Positions 1 to 9,116 of a DNA stretch of 64,000 nt are shown here, piece after piece. The stretch is from Buchnera aphidicola (Pemphigus immunis) (GTDB lineage Bacteria > Pseudomonadota > Gammaproteobacteria > Enterobacterales > Enterobacteriaceae): contig NZ_OZ060408.1 of assembly GCF_964059115.1 (NCBI RefSeq), positions 310,001 through 374,000 on the forward strand, given 5' to 3'. Numbering within the stretch: the first letter of the stretch is position 1; every line of letters starts with the position of its first letter. The notes below the pieces were generated by a model, which saw only the letters and a program-made list of their open reading frames with translations, had not been told where the DNA came from and did not search any database. The position numbers and the translations under genes are program-made.

Positions 1-150
1 CGTTCAATTCCAAATTCAGATATTTTTACTCCCCATTTATGGTCTCAAAGAACAGGAAATAAAATTAATTATCCTATTCCAATAGTTAATCATGAAAAAA
101 CTAAAAAAAACGTTATTTCTGTTTTTAAACTAGCCAAATCTTTACTTTAA
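1..150 (+). CDS. phrB: Deoxyribodipyrimidine photolyase, C-terminal end (partial)
   Basis: Only the last 49 codons are in the window; the gene enters from the left edge and stops with TAA at 148-150. The visible tail contains the element NYPIPIVNHEKTKK, which matches the YPxPIVxHKEAR tail of enterobacterial PhrB just before the C-terminus. PhrB repairs UV-induced pyrimidine dimers using light and reduced FAD. No catalytic residue can be inspected here, so the call rests on this tail and on the ybgI neighbour 15 bases downstream, an arrangement like that of E. coli. Confidence 0.8.
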   Translation, partial: RSIPNSDIFTPHLWSQRTGNKINYPIPIVNHEKTKKNVISVFKLAKSLL

Positions 151-165
151 AAAAGTGATTTATAA

Positions 166-909
166 ATGAATAATTTTAATTTAGAAAAAATAATTAATAA
201 AAAATTAAACGCACATATGTTTCAAGATTACGCTCCAAATGGATTACAAATAGAAGGATTAAAAAATATAAAAAAAATAGTTACTGGTGTTAGTGCATGT
301 CAAGATTTATTAGATCAAGCAGTAAAATTAAATGCTACTGCGATTATTGTGCATCATGGTTATTTTTGGAATAACACAGAAAAAATTATTAAAAATATGC
401 AAAGAAAAAGATTAAAAACTATTATCAGTAATAACATTAATTTGTATAGTTGGCATCTACCATTAGATGCACATACAGAATTAGGAAATAATGCACATAT
501 AGCAAAAAAATTAAATATTAAAATTCAAGGATATCTTTTGCCATTAGTTCCATGGGGAACATTTGATAATGGTATATCAGGAGAAGAATTATCTAGTATT
601 ATCAAGAAAAAATATAATCGTACCCCTTTCTATGAAAAGCCAAAATATAATTCTAAAATTTTTAAAATAGCTTGGTGTAGTGGAAAAGGACAAAATTTTA
701 TAAATAAAATTGATCTTTATAATTTAGATGCATTTTTAACCGGAGAAGTATCTGAAGAAACAATTTATGTTGCTAGAGAAAATTCTTTGCACTTTTTCTC
801 AATAGGTCATCATGCTAGTGAAAGAGATGGAATTATAGCACTTGGCAATTGGTTAAAAGATAATTATGATCTTGATATAACATTTATTGATACCAATAAT
901 CCTATTTAA
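166..909 (+). CDS. ybgI: YbgI/NIF3-family dinuclear metal protein
   Basis: A 247-residue protein, the same length as E. coli YbgI, of the NIF3/DUF34 family. The metal-binding residues are visible: the pair HH at 63-64 (IVHHGYFW), Asp101 and His103 (DAHTELGNN), and the C-terminal HHASERDG near residue 217 with the partner His and Glu. The biochemical role of the family is unsettled; members have been linked to metal or nucleotide metabolism, and the GTP cyclohydrolase label often attached to it is weakly supported. It follows phrB by 15 bases and probably shares its transcript. Confidence 0.93.
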   Translation: MNNFNLEKIINKKLNAHMFQDYAPNGLQIEGLKNIKKIVTGVSACQDLLDQAVKLNATAIIVHHGYFWNNTEKIIKNMQRKRLKTIISNNINLYSWHLPLDAHTELGNNAHIAKKLNIKIQGYLLPLVPWGTFDNGISGEELSSIIKKKYNRTPFYEKPKYNSKIFKIAWCSGKGQNFINKIDLYNLDAFLTGEVSEETIYVARENSLHFFSIGHHASERDGIIALGNWLKDNYDLDITFIDTNNPI

Positions 910-1020
910 TTTTTAACTGTTATATAATTAAAAACATATTACTTAATATAAAAAATAATTTTATTATATTTTTATAATGTAAATAAAAATTTTATAAAAA
1001 CGAAATTTTAAGAGAATATT

Positions 1021-3792
1021 ATGAAAGATACGAAGATAACATCTTGGCTAAACTCTTCTTATTTATCTGGAGATAATCAAACTTATATTCAAAGTTTATA
1101 TGATACATTTTTAGTAAACCCTAATTCTGTTGAAAAAGAATGGAGAATATTTTTTTCTAAAATATATAACGAAGAACTAAAAAAAGAACAACTGTCTAAA
1201 AAAAAATATCATATTAACACCACAGATCCATATGCCACTATTTTAAAAAAATATAAAATATCACAATTAGTTGATGCTTTTCGTAAAGATGGCCATAAAA
1301 ATGCTCGTTTAGATCCTTTAAATCTATATCAAAAACAAACTATACCTAATTTAAATTTAAATTATTATAATTTATCAGAAACAGATTTATGTATTGATAA
1401 CAATGTAAATTTTTTTGAAAAAAATAATCAATTAAGTTCTACTACTGATTTATATCAAAATCTAAAAAAAATTTATTGTAATTCGATAGGTTTTGAATAT
1501 ATGCATATAGAAGATAATAAAGAAAAAATATGGATTCAAAATTACATAGAACGTTTTGTAAAAGAACACTTTTTAAATAAAGAAGAAAAAAGAAAAATAT
1601 TAAAAAAATTGATATATGCAGAAGAATTAGAAATATTTCTTTCTAAAAAGTTTCCAGGTGCCAAAAGATTTTCTTTAGAAGGTTCTGAAACATTAATTCC
1701 TATGCTACATGAAATTATCAATTATTCAGGATCTCTACAAGTATCTGATATACTATTTGGGATGGCTCATAGAGGAAGATTAAATGTATTAATTAATGTT
1801 TTTGGAAAAAAAGAAAGAAATTTATTTAATGAATTTTCTAATTCTTATCAAGACCACTTTAAAAGCGGAGATGTAAAATACCATTTAGGGTATCACTCAA
1901 AAATAAAATATAATGATAAATTTATAAATTTGATTTTAAAATGTAATCCTTCTCATTTAGAAATAATTAATCCAGTTGTAATGGGTTGTTCCCGAGCTTA
2001 TTTAGATATGTTAAATAAGTATGATACTAATAAAATATTATCTGTTGTCATTCATGGAGATGCTTCAATTGCAGGACAAGGAATAGTTCAAGAAACACTA
2101 AATATGTCACAAACACAAGGTTATAACGTTGGAGGATCTATTCACTTAGTCATTAATAATCAAATTGGTTTTACTACTTCAGATAAAAAAAATCTTAGAT
2201 CTAGTGATTATTGTACTGATATCGCGAAAATAATCAATTGTCCGATATTTCATGTTAATGCTGATGATCCAGAAGCTGCAATATTTGTAACACGTATGGC
2301 ATTAGATTTTCGTTTTAATTTTAAACGAGATGTTTTTATAGATTTAGTTTGTTATAGAAGAAGAGGACATAATGAAGCCGATGATCCTAATGTCACTCAG
2401 CCTATAATGTATCAAAAAATTAATAAACATCCTACAGTACAAAAAATATATCGAAATCATTTAATATTAAAAAATATCATCAATAAAAATTATTACAATA
2501 AGATTAAATATGAAAATAAATGTAAATTAGAAGAAGAATATTCTTTTTTTATACGACATAAAATAAATAATATCAATAAAAACAAAAAATATAAAATAAA
2601 ACAAAACATTGAAATAAAAAAATTAAGTTTTAAAGAATTAAAAAATATTGGTATTTCTATAAATACCATACCTTATGAAATAGACATGCATCCTAAAGTG
2701 AGAAAAATATACCAAGATAGACTTGAAATGATTCATGGAAGAAAAAAAATAGATTGGGGAACAGCTGAAAATTTAGCATATGCATCTTTAGTGAGTCAAG
2801 GTATTTCTTGTCGTTTATCTGGTGAAGATATCAGTCGTGGTACATTTTTTCATCGTCATTCCGTTATACATGATCAAAGTAATGGTTCAATTTATATACC
2901 TATTAAAAATATTAAAAATAAAAAAGGAAAATTTTATATTTGGGATTCTGTTTTATCAGAAGAATCTGTTTTAGCTTTTGAGTACGGTTATTCTAGTACA
3001 AATAATGATATTTTAACTGTTTGGGAAGCACAATTTGGTGATTTTGCTAATGTAGCACAAGTCGTAATAGATCAATTTATTTGTTCTGGTGAACAAAAAT
3101 GGGGATATAAATGTGGATTAGTAATGTTATTACCTCATGGTTATGAAGGACAAGGTCCTGAACATTCTTCTGCTAGATTAGAACGTTATTTACAACTTGC
3201 TGCTGAAGACAATATAATAATATGTATACCAAGTACTTCTGCCCAAATTTACCATATATTGCGTTGTCAAGTTTTAAAATCCTTAACAAAACCGCTTATT
3301 ATTATGTCTCCAAAATCACTTTTACGACATCCTTTATCTTTTTCTGATTTTACAGAATTACAACATAAAAACTTTTTAGCAATTATAGATGAAATAGATT
3401 CTATACCAGTAGAGTTTTTAAAGCAGGTTATTTTTTGTTCAGGAAAAATATATTATGATTTATTACAACAACGTCGTATCAATAAACAAAATGACACAGC
3501 TATCATTCGTATTGAAAAATTGTATCCTTTTCCTAAAATGTTATTTTCCCAAATTATGCTGTCTTATACTAATGTTTTAAATTTTATATGGTGTCAAGAA
3601 GAACCTTGTAATCAGGGAGCATGGAATTATATTCAACCTAATTTACAGAAATTATTACCAATTAATTCATCTTTAAAATATATAGGACGTCCAGCATCCT
3701 CTTCTCCAGCTGTAGGAAACTTTTACATTCATCAAAAACAGCAAAAAGAGATTGTCAACAATGCATTAAATACATATTTGATAAAAGGATAA
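1021..3792 (+). CDS. sucA: 2-oxoglutarate dehydrogenase E1 component
   Basis: Thiamine-diphosphate-dependent decarboxylase of the 2-oxoglutarate dehydrogenase complex, which with SucB and a shared E3 makes succinyl-CoA and NADH. At 923 residues it is close to E. coli SucA (933). The N-terminal helix that contacts E2 (SSYLSGDNQTYIQSLY), the active-site AHRGRLNVL near 250, the ThDP and Mg segment GDASIAGQG near 345, and the pyrimidine-domain segments GEDISRGTFFHRH and WEAQFGDFANVAQ are all present. The start ATG is preceded by AAGAGA. sucB begins 6 bases after its stop, so the pair is one operon. In a genome that lacks most of the TCA cycle, the likely use of succinyl-CoA is lysine (diaminopimelate) synthesis; that is inference. 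Confidence 0.97.
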   Translation: MKDTKITSWLNSSYLSGDNQTYIQSLYDTFLVNPNSVEKEWRIFFSKIYNEELKKEQLSKKKYHINTTDPYATILKKYKISQLVDAFRKDGHKNARLDPLNLYQKQTIPNLNLNYYNLSETDLCIDNNVNFFEKNNQLSSTTDLYQNLKKIYCNSIGFEYMHIEDNKEKIWIQNYIERFVKEHFLNKEEKRKILKKLIYAEELEIFLSKKFPGAKRFSLEGSETLIPMLHEIINYSGSLQVSDILFGMAHRGRLNVLINVFGKKERNLFNEFSNSYQDHFKSGDVKYHLGYHSKIKYNDKFINLILKCNPSHLEIINPVVMGCSRAYLDMLNKYDTNKILSVVIHGDASIAGQGIVQETLNMSQTQGYNVGGSIHLVINNQIGFTTSDKKNLRSSDYCTDIAKIINCPIFHVNADDPEAAIFVTRMALDFRFNFKRDVFIDLVCYRRRGHNEADDPNVTQPIMYQKINKHPTVQKIYRNHLILKNIINKNYYNKIKYENKCKLEEEYSFFIRHKINNINKNKKYKIKQNIEIKKLSFKELKNIGISINTIPYEIDMHPKVRKIYQDRLEMIHGRKKIDWGTAENLAYASLVSQGISCRLSGEDISRGTFFHRHSVIHDQSNGSIYIPIKNIKNKKGKFYIWDSVLSEESVLAFEYGYSSTNNDILTVWEAQFGDFANVAQVVIDQFICSGEQKWGYKCGLVMLLPHGYEGQGPEHSSARLERYLQLAAEDNIIICIPSTSAQIYHILRCQVLKSLTKPLIIMSPKSLLRHPLSFSDFTELQHKNFLAIIDEIDSIPVEFLKQVIFCSGKIYYDLLQQRRINKQNDTAIIRIEKLYPFPKMLFSQIMLSYTNVLNFIWCQEEPCNQGAWNYIQPNLQKLLPINSSLKYIGRPASSSPAVGNFYIHQKQQKEIVNNALNTYLIKG

Positions 3793-3798
3793 TGATAT

Positions 3799-5025
3799 AT
3801 GAACAGTTCTGACATTCTCGTACCTCATTTACCCGAATCAGTTAATACGGCTCAAGTTGCAAAATGGCATAAAAATGTAGGAGATATTGTAACAATAGAT
3901 GAAATATTAGTAGAAATAGAAACTGATAAAATTATTTTAGAAGTACCTGCTATCTCTTCTGGTATCTTGCATACTATCTTTGAAGTACAAGGATCCACAG
4001 TAAGATCTCAACAAATATTAGGTAAAATAAAAAACGTTAAAAATGTGACAAAAAAATCTTTGGATAAAATAGAAAAAAAAATATCTGAAAAAAAAGAATT
4101 GAACGATAACCAAACATTAAATAAAAAAATAAATGATACTTTAAGTCCGACAGTAAGGCGTTTAATATCTTGCTATAACATTAAAGATTTTAAATTTCAA
4201 GGAACAGGTGTAAATAATAGAATTACTCCTCAAGATATTGAAATATATATGAATAATAAAAAGAAAAATAATGAAAATAATCAAATAAAATACAACGTAG
4301 AAAAAAAAATAAATCATACATATGAAAGAAGTACAACTAAAATTAAAATGAGTAATTTACGCAAATGTATAGCAGAAAGATTACTGAATGTAAAAAAAAA
4401 TACAGCTATATTAACTACTTTTAACGAAGTAAATATGAAACCAATCATTAAATTAAGGCAAAAATACGGAGAAAAATTTAAAGAAAAATATGGAGTAAAA
4501 TTAGGTTTTATGTCTTTTTACGTTAAAGCAGTAATAGAAGGATTAAAACGTTTTCCAGAAATTAATGCAATGCTTGATAAAGACGAAATCATTCAATATC
4601 ATTACTATGATATCAGTATCGCTGTTTCTACTTCAAAAGGTTTAGTTACACCTATATTAAGAAATGCAAATTTAATGAGTATGTCTGAAATTGAAAAAAA
4701 AATAAAAAAATTTGCAATACAAGCGAATGAATCTAAATTAAAAATTGAAGATTTAACAGGAGGTAATTTTACTATTACAAATGGAGGTATATTCGGTTCT
4801 TTATTTTCTACACCAATTATTAATCCTCCTCAATCTGCTATTTTAGCGTTACATAATATTAAAGACCGTCCGGTAGTTATAGATAATAAAATTTGCATAC
4901 GTCCTATGATGTACATAGCTCTTTCTTATGATCACAGAATTATAGATGGAAAAGAAGCTGTGGGATTTCTTTTAAGTATAAAAAAAATATTAGAAGATTT
5001 TAATAGAATTATACTACATATATAA
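3799..5025 (+). CDS. sucB: Dihydrolipoyl succinyltransferase (E2)
   Basis: E2 core of the 2-oxoglutarate dehydrogenase complex, moving succinyl groups from SucA to CoA. The order of domains is clear: one lipoyl domain with lipoyl-lysine 44 in the EIETDKI motif, a Lys/Asn-rich linker, a peripheral subunit-binding domain at about 112-150 ([13 protein letters not shown] to NNRITPQDI), a second linker, and the catalytic domain ending in SYDHRIIDG with the active-site His. Length is 408 residues against 405 in E. coli. The linkers, Ala/Pro-rich in free-living relatives, have become Lys/Asn-rich. It is co-transcribed with sucA. Confidence 0.97.
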   Translation: MNSSDILVPHLPESVNTAQVAKWHKNVGDIVTIDEILVEIETDKIILEVPAISSGILHTIFEVQGSTVRSQQILGKIKNVKNVTKKSLDKIEKKISEKKELNDNQTLNKKINDTLSPTVRRLISCYNIKDFKFQGTGVNNRITPQDIEIYMNNKKKNNENNQIKYNVEKKINHTYERSTTKIKMSNLRKCIAERLLNVKKNTAILTTFNEVNMKPIIKLRQKYGEKFKEKYGVKLGFMSFYVKAVIEGLKRFPEINAMLDKDEIIQYHYYDISIAVSTSKGLVTPILRNANLMSMSEIEKKIKKFAIQANESKLKIEDLTGGNFTITNGGIFGSLFSTPIINPPQSAILALHNIKDRPVVIDNKICIRPMMYIALSYDHRIIDGKEAVGFLLSIKKILEDFNRIILHI

Positions 5026-5060
5026 TTCATTATATCTAATGAATTTAAAAATAAAATATA

Positions 5061-5093
5061 AAAATTTATGGTGCTATGATTAATCTTAGCACC
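5061..5093 (-). terminator. Rho-independent terminator of the dead pal gene
   Basis: Perfect 7-bp stem GGTGCTA/TAGCACC at 5070-5076 and 5087-5093, unusually GC-rich for this window. On the minus strand it is followed by an A/T stretch with a T5 run. It overlaps the last codons of the pal remnant. It also lies just downstream of sucB (+), where the tail is less T-rich, so it may serve both directions. Confidence 0.65.
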
Positions 5094-5635
5094 AATTGAT
5101 ATAATTTTAATAAATCTGTTGAATAAAAATTTATTACTACTCGTCTGTTATTCATGTAACATAATTCTGTATTACAATCAATGACTTGTTTATCTTCACC
5201 GTAAATAAAAGAAGAAATTTTTTTATCTAAAACACCTTTTCTAATAAGATATAATTTTATTTCTTTAACTCTTTTTTCTGATAATAAAAAATTATATTTA
5301 AAAGAACCATTTTTATCTGCATGTCCTTCTATACATATATTATTTTTTTATTATTACATAAACAGTTAGCAATAATATCAAGATATTTTAAAAAAAATTG
5401 GATTAATACTAAATTAATTAGAATTAAAATAAATGATATTATTTTTATATAAATTTTGTAAAATTTATTGTGTATTAGAAATTCTTGTCAATTTTTTTTT
5501 TATTTTTTTTAAATTTGTATTTATGATTCTTTTATTTTTAATATTTTTATATTTATCATTTAAATGATTGCATGAAAAAATAGTCGTGATAAAAAATATA
5601 AGTATTAATATATTAATTATTCTTTTTAATTTCAT
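5066..5635 (-). pseudogene. pal: Decayed peptidoglycan-associated lipoprotein gene
   Basis: Reading from ATG at 5633-5635, the first 56 codons give a lipoprotein-like signal (hydrophobic run ending in Cys22) and then hit TAA at 5465-5467. Beyond it, pieces of the Pal OmpA-like domain remain recognisable in shifting frames: KNNIIYFNSN, interrupted by another in-frame TAA, then KYLDIIANCL, then after a further shift at an A7 run the segments EGHADKNGSFKYN, LSEKRVKEIKLYL and MNNRRVVINF, matching the EGHADERGT and NRRAVLVY parts of E. coli Pal. I count two in-frame stops and two frame shifts, so no full-length product is possible. Pal normally links the outer membrane to peptidoglycan and works with TolA and TolB. 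The C-terminal end reads about 20 residues past the usual Pal end. Confidence 0.9.
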
Positions 5636-6011
5636 TTTGAAATCCTATCAAATCAATTTCACATCAATAGATTATTTCAATTTTTTCCCAAGAAAAAATC
5701 AATAATTAAGATATATTTTTTAACATTATCGAAAACTTTTATGTCCATATTAATAATATATATTATTTATTTTCAGCAAATTATTAACAGAATAATATAT
5801 AAATATCTCAAATTTAGTTCATATATTAAATATATATATTCTTTGTAGTTTTTGTTCTATAAAATATTAATTCTTATGTATATAATTAATTAAATATTAA
5901 TGAGTAGTATTGAAATAAAAAATATTTACTATTTTAACAATAGGAAATATTTAATTATTATGCAATAATATTTATTTATTTTTTAACATAATATAATGTA
6001 AAAGGCAAATC
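5636..6011. other. Gene-free spacer between pal remnant and gpmA
   Basis: This 376-base divergent spacer holds no open reading frame with protein-like composition. It must contain the promoter of gpmA and formerly that of pal, but base composition is too extreme to place a -35 or -10 box with any confidence. Confidence 0.6.
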
Positions 6012-6716
6012 ATGGTATTCACTAAATTAATTTTAATCAGACATGGTGAAAGTAAATGGAATAAACTTAATAAATTTACCGGTTGGGAAGATATAGATTT
6101 ATCATCTAAAGGTATAAGAGAAGCTAAAAACGCCGCACAATTATTAAAATTAAAAGAATTTACTTTTGATACAGCATATACTTCAATGTTAAAAAGAGCT
6201 ATTCATACTCTATGGTTAATTCTCAAAGATCTTAATCAATCTTGGATTCCAATTAATAAATCTTGGCATTTAAATGAAAGACATTATGGAGCTTTACAGG
6301 GTTTAAATAAATTAGAAACTGCTGAAAAATACGGAGTAGAACAAGTAAAAAAATGGAGAAGAAGTTTTAATACTGTTCCTCCTAAACTAGATATTTTAGA
6401 TAAACGATTTCCTGGTAACGATATTCGTTATTCTCACTTAAAACCCGAAGAACTACCAGTTTCTGAAAGTTTAGAAATAACAACAAACAGAGTTATCCCT
6501 TATTGGAATAAAATAATTTTTCCATCTTTAAAAAAAAACAAAAAAATAATAATAGTAGCTCATGGTAATTCATTACGTGCATTAATAAAATATTTAAATA
6601 ATATAGAAAATGATAAAATATTAGAATTAGAAATACCTACAGGTATGCCTATCGTTTATGAATTCAATAAAAAATTAGAACCTATTAAATATTTTTATTT
6701 AAAAAATAATTCATAA
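6012..6716 (+). CDS. gpmA: 2,3-bisphosphoglycerate-dependent phosphoglycerate mutase
   Basis: Interconverts 3- and 2-phosphoglycerate in glycolysis. The histidine phosphatase signature is intact: IRHGESKWN with the phospho-acceptor His11, the [10 protein letters not shown] loop, KRAIHTLW, the [14 protein letters not shown] block and the second catalytic His in [10 protein letters not shown]. The C-terminal tail is shorter than in E. coli (234 against 250 residues), which leaves the catalytic core complete but trims the flexible lid. It sits 58 bases before pfkA, so the two glycolytic genes are probably co-transcribed. Confidence 0.97.
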   Translation: MVFTKLILIRHGESKWNKLNKFTGWEDIDLSSKGIREAKNAAQLLKLKEFTFDTAYTSMLKRAIHTLWLILKDLNQSWIPINKSWHLNERHYGALQGLNKLETAEKYGVEQVKKWRRSFNTVPPKLDILDKRFPGNDIRYSHLKPEELPVSESLEITTNRVIPYWNKIIFPSLKKNKKIIIVAHGNSLRALIKYLNNIENDKILELEIPTGMPIVYEFNKKLEPIKYFYLKNNS

Positions 6717-6774
6717 TGTTCATATTTAAATAAAATTATTTTTAATTTATAATAATATTTATTATGAGGAAAAT

Positions 6775-7737
6775 ATGATTAAAAAAATAGGAATACTTAC
6801 CAGTGGAGGTGATGCTCCTGGTATGAATGCAGCTATCAGAGGTATTGTAAGGACAGGACTCAGTAAAAAACTAGAAGTGTTTGGTATTTATGATGGTTAT
6901 TTAGGATTATATAATAATAGGATTGTTAAATTAGATAGATATAGCGTTTCTGATATGATTAATAGAGGGGGTACTTTTCTAGGTTCTGCACGTTTTCCAA
7001 AATTTAAAGAGGTTGAAGTAAGAGAAATAGCCATTAGAAATTTAAAAAAAAAAGAAATAGATTTTCTTATAATAATCGGAGGAGATGGATCTTATATTGG
7101 AGCTAAATTATTAACGGAAATGGGTCTTCCTTGTATTTGTTTACCAGGTACAATAGATAATGACGTAGTCGGAACAGATTATACTATAGGATATTTTACG
7201 GCATTAGAAACTATTGTAGATGCTATTGATCGATTACGAGACACATCGTCTTCTCATCAACGTATTTCTATTGTAGAAATTATGGGTAGACATTGTGGAG
7301 ATTTAACTCTTGCTGCTGCCATTGCAGGAGGATGTGAGTTTATTGTGTTACCAGAAATTAATTCTACAAGAGAAGAATTACTAAAGGAAATAAAAAAAGG
7401 TATCAAAAAAGGTAAAAAACACGCCATAGTAGTAATAACAGAATATATTTATGATGTTGAAGAATTAGCAAAATATATTGAAAAAAAAACTCAAAGAGAA
7501 ACTAGAGCCACTATTTTAGGACATATTCAAAGAGGAGGGTCTCCTGTTGCTTATGATCGAATTTTAGCCTCTAGAATGGGTGCTTATTCTGTAGAATTAT
7601 TATTGAAAGGATATAAAGGACATTGCATAGGAATAAAAAATGACATTATGATACATAATGATATTACTTATGCTCTTAAAAATATGAAACGTACTTTCAA
7701 AAAAGATTGGTTAAAAATTGCAAAAAAATTATATTAA
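6775..7737 (+). CDS. pfkA: 6-phosphofructokinase I
   Basis: ATP-dependent phosphorylation of fructose 6-phosphate, the committed step of glycolysis. Exactly 320 residues as in E. coli PfkA. Visible motifs are the ATP-binding [11 protein letters not shown] at 9-19, [10 protein letters not shown] near 101-110, the catalytic PGTIDNDV, and [11 protein letters not shown] for fructose 6-phosphate. A good ribosome site (GAGGAAA) precedes the ATG by a few bases. It follows gpmA and faces tpiA tail to tail across a long inverted repeat. Confidence 0.97.
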   Translation: MIKKIGILTSGGDAPGMNAAIRGIVRTGLSKKLEVFGIYDGYLGLYNNRIVKLDRYSVSDMINRGGTFLGSARFPKFKEVEVREIAIRNLKKKEIDFLIIIGGDGSYIGAKLLTEMGLPCICLPGTIDNDVVGTDYTIGYFTALETIVDAIDRLRDTSSSHQRISIVEIMGRHCGDLTLAAAIAGGCEFIVLPEINSTREELLKEIKKGIKKGKKHAIVVITEYIYDVEELAKYIEKKTQRETRATILGHIQRGGSPVAYDRILASRMGAYSVELLLKGYKGHCIGIKNDIMIHNDITYALKNMKRTFKKDWLKIAKKLY

Positions 7738-7795
7738 AATGTTATAATCAATTATCTATACATAAAATATAATTTATATATTATATAAATTATAT

Positions 7796-7858
7796 AAATT
7801 AATTATTTTTATCAAAAATATACTGATAAAATTAAATATAGATAAAAATAATTAATTT
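7796..7858. terminator. Inverted repeat between convergent pfkA and tpiA
   Basis: A perfect 18-bp inverted repeat (7796-7813 with 7841-7858; arm core AATTAATTATTTTTATC) with a 27-base loop lies midway between the two convergent stop codons. The loop offers a shorter alternative pairing (TTTTATC/GATAAAA, 7807-7813 with 7824-7830). Position and length suggest a two-way terminator, though the stem is almost entirely A-T. An AT-only stem this long is unlikely but not impossible by chance at this composition. Confidence 0.6.
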
Positions 7859-7870
7859 TATATTCAAAAA

Positions 7871-8635
7871 CTATAATGAATTTACAATATCAATTATTTT
7901 TTTAAATTTGTTATAATTTAAAGAAGCTCCTCCTACCAAAACACCGTCAATATCAGCTTCGTATAACAATTGAGTTACATTATTTTCATCTACCGATCCA
8001 CCATATTGGACTGTTATTTTTTCAGAATTCGCAATATCGTATTCTTTTATATATTCTTTAATAAATTTATGTATTTTCTGTACAGAACATGGAGTAGCTG
8101 TTTCCCCTGAACCAATTGCCCAAATTGGTTCATAAGCAATAATGGTATCATTAAATATTTGCGGACCCCACATAGAAATAACAGAGTTTAATTGTCTTGC
8201 ACATACTTCTTGAGTTTTTCCTAATTTTTTTTCTTCTTTATTTTCACCAACACATAATATTGGAATTAAATTAGCTTCTTTAACTATTTTAAATTTTTTT
8301 GCAATAAGTGCATCATTTTCTTTATGGTATTTTCGACGTTCAGAATGACCAAGAATAACATAATTGATACCTATATCTTTTAACATATTTACAGAAATTT
8401 CTCCTGTAAATGGACCACAAAGATTTAAATCTACATTTTGTGCTCCTAAAAAAATATTTTTTTTATAAATTATTGTCTTAGCTAAATATAAATATATTAC
8501 TGGAAAAGACATTACTATTTTACATTTTTCTTTTTTTTCTTTATAATCATACTTATTCAATTGATTTAAAAAATTAAGAATACTCAATTTATTACCATTT
8601 AACTTCCAATTAGCTATAATTAACTTTTTTTTCAT
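7871..8635 (-). CDS. tpiA: Triosephosphate isomerase
   Basis: Interconverts dihydroxyacetone phosphate and glyceraldehyde 3-phosphate. At 254 residues (E. coli 255) it has all catalytic elements of the TIM barrel: Asn9 and Lys11 in IANWKLNG, the electrophilic His in GHSERR near 97, the general base Glu in AYEPIWAIGSG near 168 followed by loop 6, and the phosphate-binding YGGSV and GVLVGGASL near the C-terminus. It ends the minus-strand series that begins at serS and is separated from ihfB by a hairpin. Confidence 0.97.
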   Translation of the reverse strand: MKKKLIIANWKLNGNKLSILNFLNQLNKYDYKEKKEKCKIVMSFPVIYLYLAKTIIYKKNIFLGAQNVDLNLCGPFTGEISVNMLKDIGINYVILGHSERRKYHKENDALIAKKFKIVKEANLIPILCVGENKEEKKLGKTQEVCARQLNSVISMWGPQIFNDTIIAYEPIWAIGSGETATPCSVQKIHKFIKEYIKEYDIANSEKITVQYGGSVDENNVTQLLYEADIDGVLVGGASLNYNKFKKIIDIVNSL

Positions 8636-8675
8636 GTTAAAAGTTCACCTTTTAAATTAAAACATTATATAACTA

Positions 8676-8726
8676 TTAATACAACTAAGTTAAAATACCA
8701 TAATGATAGTTACTTAGTTGTATTAA
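8676..8726 (-). terminator. Hairpin downstream of ihfB
   Basis: A perfect 15-bp inverted repeat (arm TTAATACAACTAAGT, 8676-8690 with 8712-8726) separated by 21 bases, lying just after the ihfB stop and before the tpiA start on the minus strand. The stem contains three G-C pairs, which makes chance less likely. The tail is T-rich without a clean T run. It is best read as the end of the cmk-rpsA-ihfB transcript. Confidence 0.6.
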
Positions 8727-8761
8727 ATTATAATATAGTTAACATTTATAAGAAAAACAAA

Positions 8762-9040
8762 TCATAAATTTACTCTATCTCTTAATTTTTTACCAGCTTT
8801 AAAATAAGGAACATGTTTATCTACAAGATAAATTATATCACCTGTTTTAGGGTTTCTACTTTTCCTAGAATGTCTATAATGTAAAGAAAAACTGCCAAAT
8901 CCTCTAATTTCTACACGATTACCTGGTTTTAATGAATAAATTATGTGTTCTAAAATCTTTTTTACTGCTGAATCTATTGTTTTTTTTGGAATATAATTAA
9001 CAGACTTAAAAATTTTTTTAAACAATTCTGATTTAGTCAT
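8762..9040 (-). CDS. ihfB: Integration host factor beta subunit
   Basis: DNA-bending histone-like protein. 92 residues with the E. coli IhfB N-terminus MTKSEL, the central EIRGFGSFSLHYR, and the DNA-minor-groove arm SRNPKTGDI near 62 including the intercalating Pro. It follows rpsA by 76 bases in the cmk-rpsA-ihfB order of E. coli. IhfB usually pairs with IhfA; no ihfA gene is in this window, so it may act as a homodimer or with a partner encoded elsewhere. Confidence 0.96.
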   Translation of the reverse strand: MTKSELFKKIFKSVNYIPKKTIDSAVKKILEHIIYSLKPGNRVEIRGFGSFSLHYRHSRKSRNPKTGDIIYLVDKHVPYFKAGKKLRDRVNL

Positions 9041-9116
9041 AAATCCTCTAGTAAATATTATTATTTATATAAGAATCAATTAATATTCTAAAACATTTTT
9101 ATTTACTAAAAAAAAA

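Noticed and set aside
5640-6011. Sigma-70 promoter boxes for gpmA and other genes
   Set aside because: TATAAT-like and TTGAAA-like words are so frequent in A/T-rich spacers that any choice would be arbitrary.
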